Shown here: positions 61,153-64,000 of the stretch, piece after piece
How positions within the stretch are numbered: position 1 is the first letter of the stretch
Layout of the letters: each line of letters begins with the position of its first letter
DNA from: Bacteroidetes bacterium UBA3022
Lineage (GTDB): Bacteria > Bacteroidota > Bacteroidia > Chitinophagales > BACL12
Assembly (NCBI GenBank): GCA_002346225.1
Contig: DDYY01000006.1
Span: forward strand, 1-64,000
Direction: 5' to 3'
Length of the DNA: 64,000 nucleotides
Notes under the pieces: model-generated
Databases searched by the model: none
What the model was told of the DNA's origin: nothing
Seen by the model: the letters and a program-made list of their open reading frames with translations, nothing else
Position numbers and translations under genes: made by a program

Positions 61153-62547
61153 ATGATCAAGAAAATTAGACGTAAGATCAATCAGCGGCTGAAGGACAAG
61201 GACCTTTCTGAGATTGTTAAAAAAAGTGCATCCGGATTCTTTATCAGCATTCTTGGAAGGAACTTTGGATTTGCGCAGCAACTCGTTATAACTAACTTTT
61301 ACGGTGCAGCAGCCTTCGGGGTATTCCGTGTCTGTTTCTCCATTCTCAGTCTGGTAGGCATCTTTGGTCGTTTCGGCGTAGACATGGCCATCAGCCGCTT
61401 TGTGGCGCAATACCGGAAACAAGACCGGATGGATCTGGTCAATGAGATTTTTCAGATTGGACTGAAAATGGTTTTCCCGTTGGCGGTGGCGCTAACCGCC
61501 GGAATCTACTTTCTGGCACCCTGGTTGTCAGAAAAATTCTATAATGATCCGAATGGGGAAGTTCCTGATTTCACCCCATATATTCAGATATTTTCTATTG
61601 GTATCATCTTTTTCGTGCTGAGCGGAGTCATTGAGGAAGGTATACGCGGACTAAAGAAAATAAAGGAGTATACATGGATTAATAATGTATCTACCCAGGC
61701 TTTCTCTATTATCATCCTGTTGCTTGCATTTACCTTCACAACTAATATGTATATCGTAAATGTATCCTACGTTTTAGGATTGATATTTACATTCATTCTG
61801 GGGGTCTATTATTGGTTGAAGTTTGTGCCTTATAAAAAGGTAGAGGAGCCTGAACTGAGCAGGAAGGAGCTATTGAAAGTTTCGCTCCCAATGCTTTCTG
61901 CCAAATACCTTACCACCTTGTATACTTGGTTAGGGACTTTAATCCTTGCTGCTTATGTGGCCCCCGATGAGGTGGGGGTGTTTAATGCTGCTGCGAGGAT
62001 GTCGGCATTCGCCACCATGCCACTGATAGCAGTTAATAATATTTCGGGCCCCCGGTTTGCGGAAGCCTACGGTGAAAGTGATGAACGATCTCTGCGCAAG
62101 ACCGTCAGGCTATCTACACGCCTCATTTTCTGGACTGCCATGCCCATCATGTTGCTGTTCTATCTCTTTCCTGAGCAAATACTGGGTATCTACGGAAAGG
62201 AGTTTAAAACGAGTGATGCCATTCTTACATTCGCAGTTATCAATGCGGGTCAGGTTATTAATTTTATGACCGGGCCTGTTACACAGCTGCTGAATATGAC
62301 TGGCAGGCAGCTCGTAACCCAGCGATATGCAATCATCACTACCTTTACTAGTATCGGTTTGAGTTTATTGCTCATTCCTACCATGGGCATGCTGGGTGCG
62401 GCATTGGCAACTGCTGTTGCGAGGACGGTGTTAAACCTGGGTTGTGCCCTGCATATTTACTTTACCATGAAAATCGTTACCATCTATAATCCTATCACTG
62501 ACCTGTATGGTGTTCTACAACGCTACAGAAATAAAAGGAGCCAATGA
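61153..62547 (+). CDS. Polysaccharide flippase, Wzx/MATE-like
   Basis: The 464-residue product is an all-membrane protein with about 12-14 predicted helices. The N-terminus (about 1-45) is basic and then reads GFFISILGRNFGFAQQLVITNFYGAAAFGVFR in parts, the usual start of oligosaccharide flippases. It would carry lipid-linked repeat units to the outer side of the inner membrane. ATG at 61153 is chosen; a frame extension to 61081 overlaps the SGNH gene. It overlaps the next gene by four bases (ATGA), so translation is probably coupled. Confidence 0.87.
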   Translation: MIKKIRRKINQRLKDKDLSEIVKKSASGFFISILGRNFGFAQQLVITNFYGAAAFGVFRVCFSILSLVGIFGRFGVDMAISRFVAQYRKQDRMDLVNEIFQIGLKMVFPLAVALTAGIYFLAPWLSEKFYNDPNGEVPDFTPYIQIFSIGIIFFVLSGVIEEGIRGLKKIKEYTWINNVSTQAFSIIILLLAFTFTTNMYIVNVSYVLGLIFTFILGVYYWLKFVPYKKVEEPELSRKELLKVSLPMLSAKYLTTLYTWLGTLILAAYVAPDEVGVFNAAARMSAFATMPLIAVNNISGPRFAEAYGESDERSLRKTVRLSTRLIFWTAMPIMLLFYLFPEQILGIYGKEFKTSDAILTFAVINAGQVINFMTGPVTQLLNMTGRQLVTQRYAIITTFTSIGLSLLLIPTMGMLGAALATAVARTVLNLGCALHIYFTMKIVTIYNPITDLYGVLQRYRNKRSQ

Positions 62548-63461
62548 TGAGTACAACAAACACTAAATGGCCATCTTTCCTAATAGCAGGTACCGCAAGG
62601 AGCGGCACAACAGCGCTGCATGAGCATTTGGGGAAGCACCCGGATATTTTCATGCCCTTGCAGAAAGAGCCCTGCTTCTTCACTTTCTACGGACAGAATC
62701 CGGAATACAATGGAGCGCGTCATAATTATATCAATGACACGGCAACTTATCTGGCTCTGGCCAAGGATGGTGAAGGAAAGATTTGGGGAGAGTCCTCCAC
62801 GCCCTATATGTATTTCTATAAAGAGACGATTGCCAACATCAAGGCTTTGGTTCCTCATTATCAGGATATAAAAATCATTCTTATTCTAAGGGATCCATCT
62901 GAGCGAGCTTATTCTCAATACATGCATAACCGCAGGGATTTGCGCGAACCACTGGATTTCGAAGCAGCAATTGCCGCAGAAAAACAGCGTATGCAGGATA
63001 ACTGGCATTTCGATTTTTTCTACGTCGATAAAGGATTTTATTACCATCAGGTGAAAGCTTTCACGCAGGAGTTCAGGCATGTGAAAATCTTATTCTTTGA
63101 AGACTTCGAATCCAACCCCGGGAAAGCAGTGGAAGAGGTACTTGAATTCCTGGAGCTGCCCATGCTGGAATCGCTGGAAGAAGTAAAGAAAAGGAATCAG
63201 AGCGGAGAGATGAAGGTGAAATGGATAAAGCGGTTAATGTCAGACAGAACCAATCCGATTCTCAATGGCATCCGGAAGCTAATGTCCAGGAAAACCAGAA
63301 AACAGCTCCGTAACTTTGTAAAGAATACATTGCTCAACTATAACTTGAAGAAGGTGGAAATGTCGGCGGCGACCAGAAAGCAACTCATTGAAGTATATCG
63401 TACCGATATTGAGCAATTGGCGGATTTGACAGGAAGAGACTTAAGCAAATGGCTCCAATGA
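62544..63461 (+). CDS. Sulfotransferase of the exopolysaccharide locus (1)
   Basis: The 305-residue PAPS-dependent enzyme shows both nucleotide-binding motifs: the 5'-phosphosulfate loop FLIAGTARSGTTALHEHL near the N-terminus and the 3'-phosphate motif ILILRDPSERAYSQYMHNRRD. Further family features are WGESSTPYM and FFEDFESNPGKAVEEVLEFL. It resembles heparan-type N- or O-sulfotransferases, which sulfate sugars. Its position in a flippase/exporter locus suggests it sulfates the polymer or its precursor. The start overlaps the flippase stop (ATGA); the next sulfotransferase overlaps its own stop the same way. Confidence 0.9.
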   Translation: MMSTTNTKWPSFLIAGTARSGTTALHEHLGKHPDIFMPLQKEPCFFTFYGQNPEYNGARHNYINDTATYLALAKDGEGKIWGESSTPYMYFYKETIANIKALVPHYQDIKIILILRDPSERAYSQYMHNRRDLREPLDFEAAIAAEKQRMQDNWHFDFFYVDKGFYYHQVKAFTQEFRHVKILFFEDFESNPGKAVEEVLEFLELPMLESLEEVKKRNQSGEMKVKWIKRLMSDRTNPILNGIRKLMSRKTRKQLRNFVKNTLLNYNLKKVEMSAATRKQLIEVYRTDIEQLADLTGRDLSKWLQ

Positions 63462-64000
63462 ACCAGGATTTACCATCATTCCTCTGTATTGGTGCCCAGA
63501 AGGCTGGCACCACTACATTGGCGGATATACTGAAGCAACATTCCGGAATTTGTATTCCGGAGGTGAAGGAGACTAAGTTCTTTTTGTTCGAGGAAGATTA
63601 CAGCAAAGGCACCGATTTTTATCTCAATACATATTATTCCCACAGGCAGCCCGGACAATTGATGGGTGAGTTTGATCCGGATTATATGATGGAGCCCCGG
63701 GCTGCCGAGCGGATTGCTGCTACTCTCGGTAAGGATGTGAAAATTATTGTGGTGTTGAGAGACCCTGCCTCTCGTGCCTACTCGCATTATTTGATGAGCC
63801 GTAAGAAAGGCATGGAGCAACTTGCATTTGCTGCAGCTCTAGAGGCGGAGGCTTCGCGCTTTGATGACCTGCGGAAAAGGAAAGTAATTGCCTATCTGGA
63901 AAGAGGAAAATACGGAAGTCAGCTGGCGCATTACCTTGATATCTTTCCCCGCGACCAATTTCTGTTTCTTTTGTTTGAGACTGACATTGTAAATGCTATG
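63458..64000 (+). CDS. Sulfotransferase of the exopolysaccharide locus (2), cut by window end
   Basis: The frame starts at ATG 63458, overlapping the previous stop in ATGA (an in-frame ATG at 63449 is an alternative), and stays open for 181 codons to the window edge. It is a second sulfotransferase: the 5'-loop FLCIGAQKAGTTTLADIL, then KETKFFLFEEDYSKG, and the 3'-phosphate motif VVLRDPASRAYSHYLMSRKKG, with LERGKYGSQLAHYLDIFP after it. It differs clearly from its upstream neighbour, so the two may act at different positions on the polymer. The C-terminus lies outside the window. Confidence 0.88.
   Translation, partial: MNQDLPSFLCIGAQKAGTTTLADILKQHSGICIPEVKETKFFLFEEDYSKGTDFYLNTYYSHRQPGQLMGEFDPDYMMEPRAAERIAATLGKDVKIIVVLRDPASRAYSHYLMSRKKGMEQLAFAAALEAEASRFDDLRKRKVIAYLERGKYGSQLAHYLDIFPRDQFLFLLFETDIVNAM

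Overview
The window reads as chromosomal DNA of a Bacteroidota bacterium, probably of the Saprospirales/Chitinophagales type. The evidence is type IX secretion (T9SS) cargo with both type A and type B C-terminal sorting domains, PorP/SprF, PorE-like and PorV/PorQ-like proteins, a TonB-dependent receptor with a carboxypeptidase-regulatory N-terminus, the pdxA-DUF177-rpmF-fabH-efp-accB-accC cluster, and repeated TAnnTTTG promoter elements (three with TTG 17 bp upstream). Genes are dense, with many abutting or overlapping ends. I saw no tRNA, rRNA, CRISPR array or insertion sequence.

Layout. 1-976 is a fragment of an Orn/Lys/Arg decarboxylase that looks betaproteobacterial and more A+T-rich than the rest; it loses similarity abruptly near 977, so it is either a contig chimera or a transferred piece. 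1275-8027 encodes a 2250-residue PKD-repeat protein with a gliding-motility/type B sorting end. 8338-20616 holds housekeeping and accessory genes: comM, an acetyltransferase, a transglutaminase-like protein, a small zinc-ribbon protein, a sulfotransferase, ssb, a flippase, a secreted phospholipase-D-like protein, a cyclase-family hydrolase, mtaB and lgt. 20741-28170 is a T9SS operon: two paralogous choice-of-anchor-L/type B cargo proteins, PorP/SprF, and a PorE-like OmpA protein whose extra C-terminus resembles a catalytically dead retropepsin. 28211-39348 carries a DUF423 gene, a DUF3352-like protein, purC, the fatty-acid/translation cluster, rsmA and a 2-hydroxyacid dehydrogenase. 39470-48156 is a second T9SS-linked operon (TonB receptor, 1281-residue secreted protein, PorV/PorQ-like barrel) closed by a strong terminator. 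48225-54782 is housekeeping (greA, HIT, ruvC, a YbhN-type membrane protein, DUF3108, rhodanese, LD-carboxypeptidase, metG). 54948 to the window end is an exopolysaccharide locus: Wza-like exporter, Wzz-like protein, MBOAT acyltransferase with SGNH partner, flippase and two sulfotransferases, the last cut by the window edge.

How they work together. Two export systems dominate. In the T9SS operons, cargo sits beside outer-membrane partners of the matching class: type B cargo with PorP/SprF, type A-like cargo with a PorV/PorQ homologue. The terminal locus would make, O-acylate, sulfate and export a surface polysaccharide. Points worth most attention are the OmpA/pseudo-retropepsin fusion, the TonB receptor-giant protein-PorV triad, the ~510-bp higher-order repeat in the PKD protein, face-to-face promoter boxes at three divergent gene pairs, and the decarboxylase junction at the left end.
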